Of a stretch of DNA of 64,000 nt, positions 16,011-26,115 are shown piece after piece; the first letter of the stretch is position 1, and the number at the start of each line of letters is the position of its first letter. Made by a program: the position numbers and the translations under genes. The DNA is from Chthoniobacterales bacterium. GTDB lineage: Bacteria; Verrucomicrobiota; Verrucomicrobiia; Chthoniobacterales; DYNR01. The DNA is taken from positions 1-64,000 of the forward strand of contig JAOAAX010000003.1 of NCBI GenBank assembly GCA_026418675.1, read 5' to 3'. A model generated the notes under the pieces. It was not told the origin of the DNA and searched no databases. It worked only from the letters and a program-made list of their open reading frames with translations.

Positions 16011-16514
16011 TTAAACCGTCTGAGTAGGGTTAAAGGCGGGAGTTTCGATTGAATTTGTGCTTGGTGCTGAGTTATGTTCTTCTTGTGGTTGAGGTTGTGC
16101 AGTAGTTTGGGAAGTATGCAATTTATTTTTGCAAGTAGAACATACACCGTAGAGCGTTATTTCGTGACGACGTAAATCGAAGCCTTCCGGTAACATTGAA
16201 TCAATTCCAGAAACGCACCCTTCAAGATTAAAAACGTGGTTGCAAACTTCACAAAGGAAGAAGTGATGATGGACATTTTTTTCGATTTCGTAATGTGGCG
16301 GAGCGCCTGGAATATCAACAACTCGGACAGCACCATCCTCCATGAGGTTTCGCAAGCAACGATAAACTGTTGCCATCCCAATCCGCGGGCATTGCTCAGA
16401 GGCGCGGAGAAGGATTTGCTGTGGAGTTAGGGGTGATTGTGATTGATTTAATACATCACGAACGGCTTTTTTCTGACGGGTTTGATAGGAACGATTCTGT
16501 TTGTCTCTTTTCAT
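16011..16514 (-). CDS. Fur-family metal-responsive repressor
   Basis: 167 residues from the ATG at 16514; an in-frame ATG at 16556 would add 14 residues that do not look like family sequence. The N-terminal winged helix shows TRQKKAVRDVLNQSQSPLTP and the recognition part MATVYRCLRNLMEDGAV. The C-terminal dimer domain has VHHHFFLCEVCNHVFNLEGC and VCSTCKNK, so both CxxC zinc pairs are present, and YEIEKNVHHHF holds the sensory His cluster. Whether it senses iron, zinc or peroxide (Fur, Zur or PerR) cannot be told. The Thr/Gln-rich tail after the second CxxC is about 30 residues longer than usual. It is divergent from the AI-2E-type permease at 16646, with about 130 AT-rich bases between. Confidence 0.88.
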   Translation of the reverse strand: MKRDKQNRSYQTRQKKAVRDVLNQSQSPLTPQQILLRASEQCPRIGMATVYRCLRNLMEDGAVRVVDIPGAPPHYEIEKNVHHHFFLCEVCNHVFNLEGCVSGIDSMLPEGFDLRRHEITLYGVCSTCKNKLHTSQTTAQPQPQEEHNSAPSTNSIETPAFNPTQTV

Positions 16515-16645
16515 AATTGAAAAAACAAAAATTTTAGATTTTTTCCAGAAGTGCAACTTAATTTTGTAAATAATAAGCTCTTTTTTTACTTGGAAAAAAT
16601 TTAGGTATAGCTATATGCAATAGCTGTTTTTGGAACAATTCCTGA

Positions 16646-17881
16646 GTGAATAAAAATCCTCAAACTCAAATTCCTACGAATTTCCAAAAAAAAATTTGTT
16701 GGGCTGCACTCACATCACTGGCTGTATTTGTGCTTGCATCCCTCTTGGGAGTGATGATTTACTTTATCTCGCAAGCGGTTAGTTTTCTTCAACCGATTCT
16801 GCTTCCTTTGGCAATTGCGATAGTTTTGGCTTACTTTTTGGAACCGATTGTAGCTTTTGTGTGTAAAAAAGGACTTTCTCGCACTTTTTCAACTTTACTG
16901 GTTTTTCTAGCGTTTTTTCTTGTTGCCAGTGGTATTTTGTTGTCAATTTTGCCGGCGGCCTGGCGGCAAGGCTCCCAATTTCTTCAAAATTTACCCAGCT
17001 ATTCGCAGAAATTTTTGAATTTGGGAATTAATACCCTTGAGGGGTTCCGAAAATTTCACAAGCAACTGCAAACCAATAGACAATTCCAGAGTGGAGCAAG
17101 TAATCAAGGGGGAGATAACCAGACTGTCTTTTCACCAGAAGACTCGAATTCAGATTTCGTAACAGCTTATCTTGCAACAAGTTTAGAGAACATCATTATA
17201 TGGATTCAAAACAGCATTCCGGATTTTGTGCTATTTCTTGGGCGGATGGTGCAGCGGAGTATAGGAGGTTTTCTTGGAGCATTTGGACTGATAGTGGGGC
17301 TAATTTTGGTTCCGATTTTTCTCTTTTATTTACTGCGCGATGCTCCTTCGATCCAACAGAAATGGCAAGACTTTCTTCCCATTCGCTCCCCTGAAATCAA
17401 ACAAGAGGTTGCTTCCCTTTTACTTGAAATTAATCGCTACATCATAGCTTTTTTCCGTGGGCAAATACTTGTGGCTTTTATAGATGCAATTCTCATAACG
17501 ATCTGTCTATTAATCATGGGCTTAGAATTTTCTGTTTTAATTGGTTTACTTGCAGCGACATTGGGAATTATCCCGTATGCGGGCACGATTTTAAGCTGGG
17601 GTCCTGCGGTTCTGATTGCTGCAGCTCAGTATGGGGATTGGTTTCATCCCCTTGTTGTGACGTTAATCTTTTTCGGAGTGAATCAATTAGATAGCCTATT
17701 TATCTATCCTCGTGTAGTGGGGGAATCTGTTGGATTGCATCCACTTACAGTAATGATAGCTGTATTGTTTTGGACTATTGTAATAGGTGGTCTTCTTGGT
17801 GCTCTTCTTGCTGTTCCCCTCACTGCGGCCTTAAAAGTAATAGCTCGTCGTTACATTTGGGAGACGAAATTTCTTTATTAG
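16646..17881 (+). CDS. AI-2E-family transporter (TqsA/PerM type)
   Basis: 411 residues from a GTG start. There are about eight membrane helices: two near the N-terminus (about 17-40, 46-75), a central soluble part with a Gln/Ser-rich stretch (about 145-175), and a C-terminal set with LIGLLAATLGIIPYAGTILSW and a block VNQLDSLFIYPRVVGESVGLHPL. The last is the hallmark of the AI-2E exporter family. Members export small molecules or act as Na+/H+ antiporters; this substrate is unknown. It is alone in its unit. An AT-rich shared promoter region with the Fur-family gene suggests possible metal control, which is inference. Confidence 0.88.
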   Translation: MNKNPQTQIPTNFQKKICWAALTSLAVFVLASLLGVMIYFISQAVSFLQPILLPLAIAIVLAYFLEPIVAFVCKKGLSRTFSTLLVFLAFFLVASGILLSILPAAWRQGSQFLQNLPSYSQKFLNLGINTLEGFRKFHKQLQTNRQFQSGASNQGGDNQTVFSPEDSNSDFVTAYLATSLENIIIWIQNSIPDFVLFLGRMVQRSIGGFLGAFGLIVGLILVPIFLFYLLRDAPSIQQKWQDFLPIRSPEIKQEVASLLLEINRYIIAFFRGQILVAFIDAILITICLLIMGLEFSVLIGLLAATLGIIPYAGTILSWGPAVLIAAAQYGDWFHPLVVTLIFFGVNQLDSLFIYPRVVGESVGLHPLTVMIAVLFWTIVIGGLLGALLAVPLTAALKVIARRYIWETKFLY

Positions 17882-17978
17882 TCGTTCTCGTTGTTTTTTT
17901 CCTAAGGATTACACAGAGAAACGGAAGTAAGAAGGGGAAGTGATTGTGTCCGGAATTGCGTTTTAAGTTTGTATTTGG

Positions 17979-20900
17979 TTAGCAAATTAGAAATTCGCCT
18001 TTCCATTCTTTTTGGAGAATTTTGCAACTTTTTCCGTCGGGAGAGATTTCAACTTCTTTTGCTTTAGAGAATAGAGATTCACCTTCCTGAAGGTTAGGCT
18101 GGAAGCGAATTTCTTTTGCCCGAAAAGAAGCGGGTGTTTTGATTGTGAAGTGGATTTTTTTATCTATTTTTTGGTAGGAGAGAGAAATTTTTCCGAATCG
18201 TGTGGGACAATTTTTTAGGCAAACTCCTTCTTCGATCCACTTGGGAGGAATGCCGTGACCGATAATTATGTGTTTATTTTCTCTTTCTTGGAGGTAAAGG
18301 CTTCGGATAGCAAGGAAGAACTCTGCTGCGATCCAGGCGTGGGGCAAATCCCCGATATGGGCGGGGGTTCTAGGATTGTTCCAAGTGATTTCTGGCCACT
18401 GGTTCCAGGCGATGGGGAGGCGTCTATCGAGCATCCAGAGGAGGACTTCCTGTGCTTCTTGCCAAAGGCCCAAACGCGCTAAAGCACTTACGATTCTAAT
18501 TTCGTAAGCGGTAGCGTTTTTCCATGTGTGTGGATTTTGTCGCTGTTGGAGGCCTAGGAGATATTTCCTGAAAGTGGATTTTGCAGCTTCGGCGCCGATT
18601 TGATCCGAAAAATCCAAGAGTGCTACTGCGCAAGCGAGTGAAGTTGGATCAAAGTCAGCCCACTCTATGGAAGCTGGCAAAAAATCGAGGTTTTTATCTC
18701 TTTTAAGGGTGTAGATTGCGGTGATTGTTGAATGAAGAAGTTCAGATGCTGCTTCGTTCCAACGCTCAGAGAGTTTTACTTTTTGGAAAGCGTTGGCAAG
18801 TTCTGCGGCGGCTAGGAGACCACGAGCAGCCCAAAAGTCGTCCCAAAAGGAATGGACCGGTTGGGAAAGGTAACCTTCATGGCTTACCGAGGCTGGCAAG
18901 AGGCCGCTGAAAATGGGTGTTGATTCTGTTTCTCGGATTTGGGTTATGTATTCTGCGGTCCGTTCTACCGCGGGCCAGATTTCTTGGATTAAGTGTCTTT
19001 TTGCTCCAAAGAGGAGGGCCTCTCGTGCGGCCCAAAGGAATTGGCCGTGGCTGTCGTGTTCTACAATCGGGTCTGGTTTATCCGTGTCGAACACAGCGGG
19101 GACATGTCCGTCAAGGCGGACATGCTTAGCCAAAAAGAGAACCAAATTTAGGAGAGGAGTAGTGTGGTTTGCTCTAGCTAAAGCGGCTCCCATAACAGTT
19201 GCGTCTCTTGTCCACAAGCGTGTATAGCGGCGAGGGCCAGGTTGAAGAGCGATTCCATTGCGACAGGCGAGGATGTGACCGATGCAAGTTCGCGAGCAAC
19301 GGAGGACATCTCGTTGGGGGCTTTGTTTTGGAAGTTTTTTGGAGGGAGAGGGGATAGACCGGAATGCGCTACGCCATTGCTTAAAAAAATTACCGTTCTG
19401 CTGTTTATTGTTGGGGTGGTGCTGGATGATGTTTTTTTGAGGTAACGGGATCAAAGCAAAGAATTCAGCGCTGTGCTCAACTTGCCAATAGGCGATTCCA
19501 CTGAGGAACCCGGAAAGGTCTTGACAGGATTGCTGTAAATCTAACTGGGAAATATCGCAATTTAGGAATCCCTGTGAGGTATGCCATTCAAGGCCGCCGA
19601 GTTTGTGAGGTTGAGGTGAGAAAATGACTCTTATGGTTCCTAGTTCAAGGGTGTTGCCGAGTCTTTGTATGCGCCGGATGGCACTGAAGCCTCCCATTCT
19701 ACGGAAACTTTGCCATGGAGGGACTAATTGCCATGGGCGGATGAGGATGGCAAAACCGAGGCTTTCATGAATTTTCGATAGCTCAATTTTCCAAGTTATC
19801 CTTAAAAACTCTTCTTGATTGTAGATCAAAAAGTCAACATGTGTGGACAATTTCCACTCTTTGGTTTTTCTGAGAACAGTAGGGAGGGGTGCACCGCTGG
19901 GAGGGAGTCGGGGGATAATTTGGCAACCGGACCATCCCGTCCAGTTTTCTCCATTGAATATAAAAGGTTCCAATAATGGGGAGGCTTCGATTGGCTCTAC
20001 GCTTCCATTTTCCTCTAACAGAGCGCGAACAGCACCTGAAGGGCGTGCGACAGGTGTCCAGTAAGTTTGTTCTCTGAGCCAATAGCGGGTGAAAGAGCCC
20101 CGTGGAGCAAGTTGAGCTGCAGAATGAAGAAACTCGTTAGCAGAATCTAAGACTTGCGGGAGGAAATGAATCGAAAGCAAACCACATGCCTTTCCCTGTT
20201 GGGGGTGAACAATGAGTTTTATGGCTTCGCAGCTTTTGCGGGGAAGGTAAATTGTTTGATGGGAGGGGAGATTTCCCTTAATAGAGTAGAACGTTTTCCA
20301 GGGTTCATTTTGGTCCCGAGATTCGATGGTAATTTGAGATGGAACCATATTGGGGAGCCAAGAGAGGACAATACCACCGAAGCGCACCCATTTATTGAAA
20401 TTTATTTCGAGCTCTGCTTTTGGAGTGGCTGGTGGAACGAGCCAGGAGGGTAAATTTTCGTTCGTTTTAGTCGGGAGGAAGGTTTGGCCTTCAAGCTGTA
20501 AGGGAGGAGTTTGTGCTTGAAACAGGTTGGCTACGTAAATTTTGCAACCAGGGGTTGTTTGAAAATTGGCTTCTGGCGTTGGGAATTCATCAACAAAATC
20601 GAGGGGATAAATTTCAAAGAAACCCGCTCCTCCATTCCCTGCGACAACCACAAATTCGACTGCTTCTATTTCACCTGGTGAGCCACCTCCGGCAGGTCCC
20701 CAAGCAAAAGGGAGCTGCAGCTCAGTTATTGTGAATCTTTTTTTTGACAGTTTCGATTTTGGGCCAGGCAGAACGGCGCGCCAGACGTTTTGTCCGCCTT
20801 TCCCGACAAGCTTGAACTCAATTTTATTTTCTGTAGGGGAACCGAGAACGTCGAATTTCAGGCAAAATGCTTGCGGCATTAATATGGGGCGTTCGCAGCG

Positions 20901-21065
20901 ATATGCTACGAAGCCAAGTTCGTTGCAAAAATCGTAGCGGAAACATTTTCCGTCGCCATTAGCGGATTGTGATTCTGTGCCTTTGGCCAATCCTGAGCCG
21001 AAAACCTGCCATCGGGAGTTGTGCGAAAAAAAATCAAAAAAAACATTTTTATCCATTTTTTCCAT
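17979..21065 (-). CDS. Multidomain (alpha/alpha)6-barrel glycosidase-like protein
   Basis: 1028 residues, fully open. Residues about 10-165 form a jelly-roll-like carbohydrate-binding segment, and about 215-310 resembles a discoidin (F5/8) domain (INFNKWVRFGGIVLSWLP). A beta domain follows. From about 600 a helical domain has ALQPGPRRYTRLWTRDATVM, DGHVPAVFDTDKPDPIVEHDS and HSFWDDFWAARGLLAAAELA, typical of (alpha/alpha)6-barrel glycosidases with Asp and Glu in the clefts. It has no signal peptide. It is the last gene of the - strand polysaccharide run, downstream of five ruined genes. It is intact while those are dead, so it either has its own promoter or has kept a separate function. Family assignment is by fold pattern only. 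Confidence 0.7.
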   Translation of the reverse strand: MEKMDKNVFFDFFSHNSRWQVFGSGLAKGTESQSANGDGKCFRYDFCNELGFVAYRCERPILMPQAFCLKFDVLGSPTENKIEFKLVGKGGQNVWRAVLPGPKSKLSKKRFTITELQLPFAWGPAGGGSPGEIEAVEFVVVAGNGGAGFFEIYPLDFVDEFPTPEANFQTTPGCKIYVANLFQAQTPPLQLEGQTFLPTKTNENLPSWLVPPATPKAELEINFNKWVRFGGIVLSWLPNMVPSQITIESRDQNEPWKTFYSIKGNLPSHQTIYLPRKSCEAIKLIVHPQQGKACGLLSIHFLPQVLDSANEFLHSAAQLAPRGSFTRYWLREQTYWTPVARPSGAVRALLEENGSVEPIEASPLLEPFIFNGENWTGWSGCQIIPRLPPSGAPLPTVLRKTKEWKLSTHVDFLIYNQEEFLRITWKIELSKIHESLGFAILIRPWQLVPPWQSFRRMGGFSAIRRIQRLGNTLELGTIRVIFSPQPHKLGGLEWHTSQGFLNCDISQLDLQQSCQDLSGFLSGIAYWQVEHSAEFFALIPLPQKNIIQHHPNNKQQNGNFFKQWRSAFRSIPSPSKKLPKQSPQRDVLRCSRTCIGHILACRNGIALQPGPRRYTRLWTRDATVMGAALARANHTTPLLNLVLFLAKHVRLDGHVPAVFDTDKPDPIVEHDSHGQFLWAAREALLFGAKRHLIQEIWPAVERTAEYITQIRETESTPIFSGLLPASVSHEGYLSQPVHSFWDDFWAARGLLAAAELANAFQKVKLSERWNEAASELLHSTITAIYTLKRDKNLDFLPASIEWADFDPTSLACAVALLDFSDQIGAEAAKSTFRKYLLGLQQRQNPHTWKNATAYEIRIVSALARLGLWQEAQEVLLWMLDRRLPIAWNQWPEITWNNPRTPAHIGDLPHAWIAAEFFLAIRSLYLQERENKHIIIGHGIPPKWIEEGVCLKNCPTRFGKISLSYQKIDKKIHFTIKTPASFRAKEIRFQPNLQEGESLFSKAKEVEISPDGKSCKILQKEWKGEFLIC

Positions 21066-21089
21066 AGCAGTCGAAAATAAGGATATAAA

Positions 21090-22426
21090 TTATGATCGGA
21101 CTGTCTTTAATTTTAGCAGGATGAAGATAGTTGCTATGAAGCAGGGGAGGGCTGAGAGGAAGCCAACAGCGATAGCCTCGGTTCCGAGACTAATTTTTGC
21201 AAGCCAATGATTGTGAACCTCGATAGCTAAAAAAGTGTAGGCACCAAAAAAAGAGTATAAATTCCGCTTTGATGAAGGAGGAGGTATCTGCTGACGGGCA
21301 ACCAAACAATGGCTACAGTATGAGCCATAAGATAACTGAAAGACAAACAAAGTAGAAATCCTTTGATGCCGAGGAGGGAATAGGCTGGAGTTGCAAGTCC
21401 ATAGCTAGCTGTAACGAGTAAGTTCATAACGAAAAGGGATTTTGAATGACCGACAGCTAATGGTGCGTGTTCGACTGAACACAGAAGGATTTGAGCCCAG
21501 ATGTTGATCGCGACCCAGCGGGAAATTTCGCTGGCTGATACGTAACGTGGATCGTAGAAGCGACTGAAGAAGATTGGAGCGAAAATTGCAAAAGGCGAGC
21601 AGGTTACACCGCCGGCTAAAAAGCACAAGTTGGCTTGCACGGTAACATTTTTGAACAAGGGTTTGGGTCGCGTTTGGTAACGAGAAAGGATGGGGAATAT
21701 GACGATGTTGGCTAAGCGTGTTGCTATTTCGAATGCCAGACGGGCAAAATTGACGGAGATGCGGTAAATGCCTAGTTCGGCCATAGTGAGAAGCTTGCCG
21801 AGAAGGAAGCGGTCGAGGCTATTTGCCAAGAAGGAGAGGATTGTGCTGAGAAAAATCCACACGCCGAAAGAGGTGAGCTCGCGTGCTGAAGTTGGGTTCC
21901 AGCCGAAGGAATCTTTTTATGAAGATTAAAAAGATGGCTTAAAAACATTTTGAGTGAGCTTGAGAGGATCCACCCACCAACGAGGACCCAAACGGTGGGG
22001 TAGAGCCATGCCCAGATGAGTTGGATGGTGAGAGCGATGAATTGAGGTACTAACTCTAATAGAGTTAATAATCCAAATTTCATCTGTCGGTTTAGTGTAT
22101 GAACGCTGATGGAGTTAAAGCCGCTAATGGCGGCAGAAATGCCTACGACGAGTAAGATTGTGAGAAGTTGACTGCCAAGTGGGTTGCGCTGGCTGAAGAA
22201 GACTGAGACGGGCCAAGCGATCGCGCAGCTTACAAACCAAAGGAAGAAAGCACGGATGACTTGGATGGTGCATGTCGACAAGGACGAGGGTCATGAGGCC
22301 AAAGGCAGCGGGAAATAGGAAGTGAGCTAGGAGGAGATTACTAATAAAGCGGAAGAGCTGTGATGTGCCATAGCCGAATGTAGTCCATACAGAACCGGAT
22401 ATGGCTTACTTGCGAACTTCGCTCAT
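21090..22426 (-). pseudogene. Wzx-like polysaccharide flippase, ruined
   Basis: Pieces in three frames together give a flippase of the oligosaccharide/MATE-like family. The N-terminus MSEVRK is followed by an in-frame TAA (22406-22408), then AISGSVWTTFGYGTSQLFR. A frame change near 22280 comes at a point where about 30 residues seem missing; the new frame continues TIQVIRAFFLWFVSCAIAWP. A second change near 21870 leads into FLANSLDRFLLGKLLTMAELG, and a third near 21250, in a run of seven A, leads to the C-terminal helices. The parent would have moved lipid-linked repeat units across the inner membrane. It lies seven bases after the polymerase remnant, consistent with a former operon. Confidence 0.85.
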
Positions 22427-22432
22427 GAAAGT

Positions 22433-23819
22433 TCAGATAACTCGGGGAGTGGAAATAGGAATCGTTGGATTATGTTGGAGATGTTGGACTGAAGTAGGAT
22501 TAGGAGAAAGAGAAATAAGGAAAGAGACCAACCCTCCCATAGCGAGGGTGATGACGGGGTTATACATGGCAATAAAAAGGTTATCAATCATGGTTAAGCC
22601 CATGAGAGTTACAAAGCCCATTACTGGACTCCACTGCGGTTTGGCCCAAAGACGAGTATGATATCTTTTAAGAAAGAGAAAAGCCGGTAGTAAGTAGGAG
22701 AGGGATAAAGAAACAAGACCGAATAATCCAAATTTACCGAACGTTAGAATCCACATACCATCCGGGACGGATATGTATTCGCCTTTTTCGTTTGTGACAT
22801 AGGATCGTTGGAAGCCTCCCCATCCTAGCCAGATGCGTTGTTTTGCTTTTTCGACAAGTAAGGTTTCGTTTAAGAGACGGAATGCTAAAGAGTCTGCACG
22901 ATCTTTACTTCCGGTAGCTTTTTCTGCAGCCTCGACGAGGTTTTGGCCGTCCCATGCCCTCGTGGAGCGAAGATGCATGTAGAGGATTGGAAGCAAAAGC
23001 AATAAGAGGAGAGCCAAGCAGGAGCGAAAAAACTTTGCTGTGAGGAAGGTAACTAAGCCGACCAAGAGGAGAAAAATAAAACCTGAGGAGCGGAGGGAGA
23101 ATGTGACCAATCTTAAGAGTAGAAGAGTTGGGAGAAACGGCATTGGGATTAGGGGCAATTTGTTTCTCAGGGTTTTGCTTAGGAAGAGGATCCACCCGAG
23201 GAGTGTTCCTGCCATCATCCAGATAGCAAATTCCACCCCCTGTGTCATAAAGACGGAGGGGCGGTAGCCGCCGTCGCGTTTGGTTTGACTGAAGTCGCTA
23301 TGGGAATAAGAGCCGTAGAGTGGGATGAGTAGGATGGGACTCCTGACCATTTCTTAGATGGCCAATGGTGCAAGAGCCAAAGCGCCGAGGAACATAGCAA
23401 TGGCAAGTATTTTCATGGCTTCGAAACTGCCGAAGTAGAGACGCCCGACCAGATAGGGCATGCCGTAGAGGAAAATTTGCGTGATAACAACAGCTCTGCC
23501 GTCGTAAGCGCCGAAGTCATTGTCAACGGATGTGAAAAATGGGCAAACGACTTAAACAAGCATGGGAAAATTGAGTGGAGAGAGTCTGAGAGATTTAAAG
23601 ATTTTCCTATCGAAAATTAGGACGGAGATAAGGACAACTAGTGCGAGAGCGCTGACCTTGGTGGTACTTGGGATAACGGGCAAATCGAATTTAGCCTGTG
23701 TAAGAAAACTCCAACCGATTATCAAGGTTGCTGCAGCGGCGACAACAGGCTTGTAACGTTTGAAGAGGGAAAATGCCATTGGGATGAAACCCCATGGTCA
23801 AGTAGGCGAGTGGGGTCAT
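22433..23819 (-). pseudogene. O-antigen polymerase/ligase-like membrane protein, ruined
   Basis: The reading frame is nearly continuous. From ATG 23819 (MTPLAYLTM) a one-base insertion near 23782 shifts into MAFSLFKRYKPVV. That frame is then broken by two in-frame TAA codons (23552-23554 and 23354-23356). Between and after them it still reads good family sequence: CPFFTSVDNDFGAYDGRA, then GGYRPSVFMTQGVEFAIWM, and later NEKGEYISVPDGMWILTFG, with about ten membrane helices in total. The parent type is a Wzy/WaaL-like enzyme that polymerises or ligates polysaccharide repeats. Only three simple lesions are seen, so this is one of the less decayed members of the cluster. Confidence 0.88.
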
Positions 23820-26104
23820 CCTTGGCATAAGAAGACAGAATGGTGAATTTAATATTACTTATTTTTTTGGGGGGAAAAGGTTTTAGAGATAAATCTGTCA
23901 GAAATTTCGTGATTTTCTGTTGGAAAGTTTTTGAGGTGATTTGCTGTGTCAGTGATATGAAATTCATAGAAGACTTGAAGAGGCGAGAAAGGAAAACCAG
24001 AGTTTGAAGAGGTTGATAGAAATTAAGGACAGCGGTGAGGGCTGGTTTGTTGCAAGCGGAGAGGCAATCTACGGCCTTGCGGACGTCTGAGAGATAAGCG
24101 GTATTCTGTTTAGCAATGATGACAGCAGCATCGGATTTTACCGCTAATTCATGAGAAATGTCGGATAGCCAAATAGTTCAGCAATCGACGATAACAAGAT
24201 CGTAACTTCCGCGAGCGGATAGGAGAAATTTGTTTATTGTGGGCCGGATGGCATCTGTTGGGGTTTCAGGAATCCAGGGGAGCAGGTCACAAGGGCTATG
24301 GGGGTCTGGTATTTTTGCAGCCCAAGGGCCTGTTGGCTGGAGAGTGGATTGAGGGATTCCGGCAAGTTTTTGCATAGCTGGAAGAGGGGTTGGAAGCTCT
24401 ACGGCCAGGATGCGTAGGCCGTGTGCAGCTCAACCTCTGCTTATGGCAATGGAAAGAGAAGTAGTTCTTGCGCTAGGATGTGCACCGACAAGTGAGAAAA
24501 CTCTGGCATTTGCGCGTTGATTTTCCAGCAATAAACGGATAGCTAAGTCGCGAATAGGGATGAAGAAATTATGGTCCGTATTAAGCGGAATGGAGTCGGC
24601 TTCTTTGCCGTTGGGAAGGAGAGCCGGGATTGGCTTGCAGCCGGGTCCTCCGATTGTAGCGGCGAATTCCTTCCGGATGCATATTCTTGGGTCGAGGAAA
24701 TCGAATATGAGGCAAATAGTGAAGGGGAGGCCGATGGATAGGAAAACAGCGATATAAGAGTGAGGGTTTTTCCTTTGGTGAAGTGGGGCGTTCGGGTTGG
24801 AGGGCGTATTGTTCGATGAGGACAGGGAGCGGAGCTTTAGCCTCCATGGTTGTGTCGTAAATACGGTTTTCGATTGAGAAAAGACGTTCGCAGAATCTTT
24901 GCAGACCGAATGAGTAATTGGAGGTGCGGAATATTGCTTCAGAAATTTTATAGGCTTCGTTTTGGGTGCGGTTCAGCTCAGTTTGCAGGGTATCGAGGGA
25001 GGCTTGAGCAGGGTCGGTTGCGCATTGAGCACGGATGATGGCTTCTTCGAGTTCGTAGTCACGTTTTTGGGAGAAGATTTGGCGCATGTTCGAAGCGACT
25101 TTTTTTTTGAATTTTTCGAGGTATTCGATCATGGATGTCATGCGGTTATCGACATTTTTGCGGTGGGGGTTATCTGTAGTGAGTCCATCAATAGTTTTTC
25201 GAAGCTCTTGGGTTTCGGCGTAGCTCCATTGATCCATTTAGTTGATACCGAGCAATTTGCGACTTCTGCGTCTGCAAAAGGTTCAATACTAAGTTTTAGA
25301 ATTTGTTCTTTGTTTTTTGGGCTTGCTGGAGTTGGGCGAGTAGGGACAGTGCGTTAGTTTCGGCGTTCCAGTAGAGATTATGGAGGAGGTTAAGTTTTTC
25401 TAAATGGCTTTGATAATTGGGGTTGAGAAAGACAGAGGAGCCAAGTTCGTTGCTCATTTGTGCAAGAGCATTGGCTTCTTCGGAGATGCGGGTGAGTTTG
25501 CGGTCGCGTTCTGCGCTGAGGAAGTTGAGCTGTGCGCGGTATTGGCCTTCTTGCTCTTACTCGAGAGTATCGAGGAAGGTTTCCAGAACGGTATTGAGAA
25601 TTTTTGCTAGGCCGTAGGCCTCTCCTGCTTGGATTGAGACTTTGATGATGTAAGTTCTGGCGACTTCTTGAGCTTTAAGGCGAGAGTAGAGCCGGAAGAC
25701 AGCTTTGTCGGATTCTCCAAGACCGCGAAGGAAGGAGGGGCGTTCGGAATCGGGCAGTTTGTGTAGTGCTTCGCGGAGTATTTTAGGGTTTGTAAGCCGG
25801 AGGATGAGAGTGCGGGAGAACCATGCGACCTCGCCTTGGATTAGGTCGCGTTTTCGGCCTATAATGGTTGGGGCTTTGCTGGGGTTAATAAGGATGCGTG
25901 CATCCATTGAGTAAATGGGTTGTTAGAATGGTTTGAGGAGGAGTAAAAGGAAAAGAGAGGGTATGCAAACGATGAGAAGCAAAGGGGAACGGCGAAAAAA
26001 AAAAAGGCGATTATTTGAAAGGGTTTGCGTTTTTTTGCGTCAGCCAAATTTCCGCGTTGGACGACTGGCCTTTGGTTGGGATTGCTTGGGTTGTTTATGT
26101 TCAC
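23820..26104 (-). pseudogene. Wzc-like chain-length regulator and tyrosine kinase, ruined
   Basis: Start at ATG 26104. A frameshift in a T-rich run near 26005 leads to the first membrane helix, followed by TAA (25923-25925). The Wzz domain reads MDARILINPSKAPTIIG and on to a second TAA (25557-25559). Coiled-coil sequence continues with frame changes near 25250 and 24755. Then come the second helix and the kinase part, with TGA at 24430-24432 and 24178-24180. The Walker A segment reads GAHPSARTTS, lacking the Gly-Lys of GxxxxGK(T/S). Walker B survives as YDLVIVDC. The parent would control capsule or EPS chain length by tyrosine autophosphorylation. The 3' limit is uncertain: the last open frame runs on to 23722, past the polymerase start. 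Confidence 0.88.
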
Positions 26105-26115
26105 AACCGGTAAAG

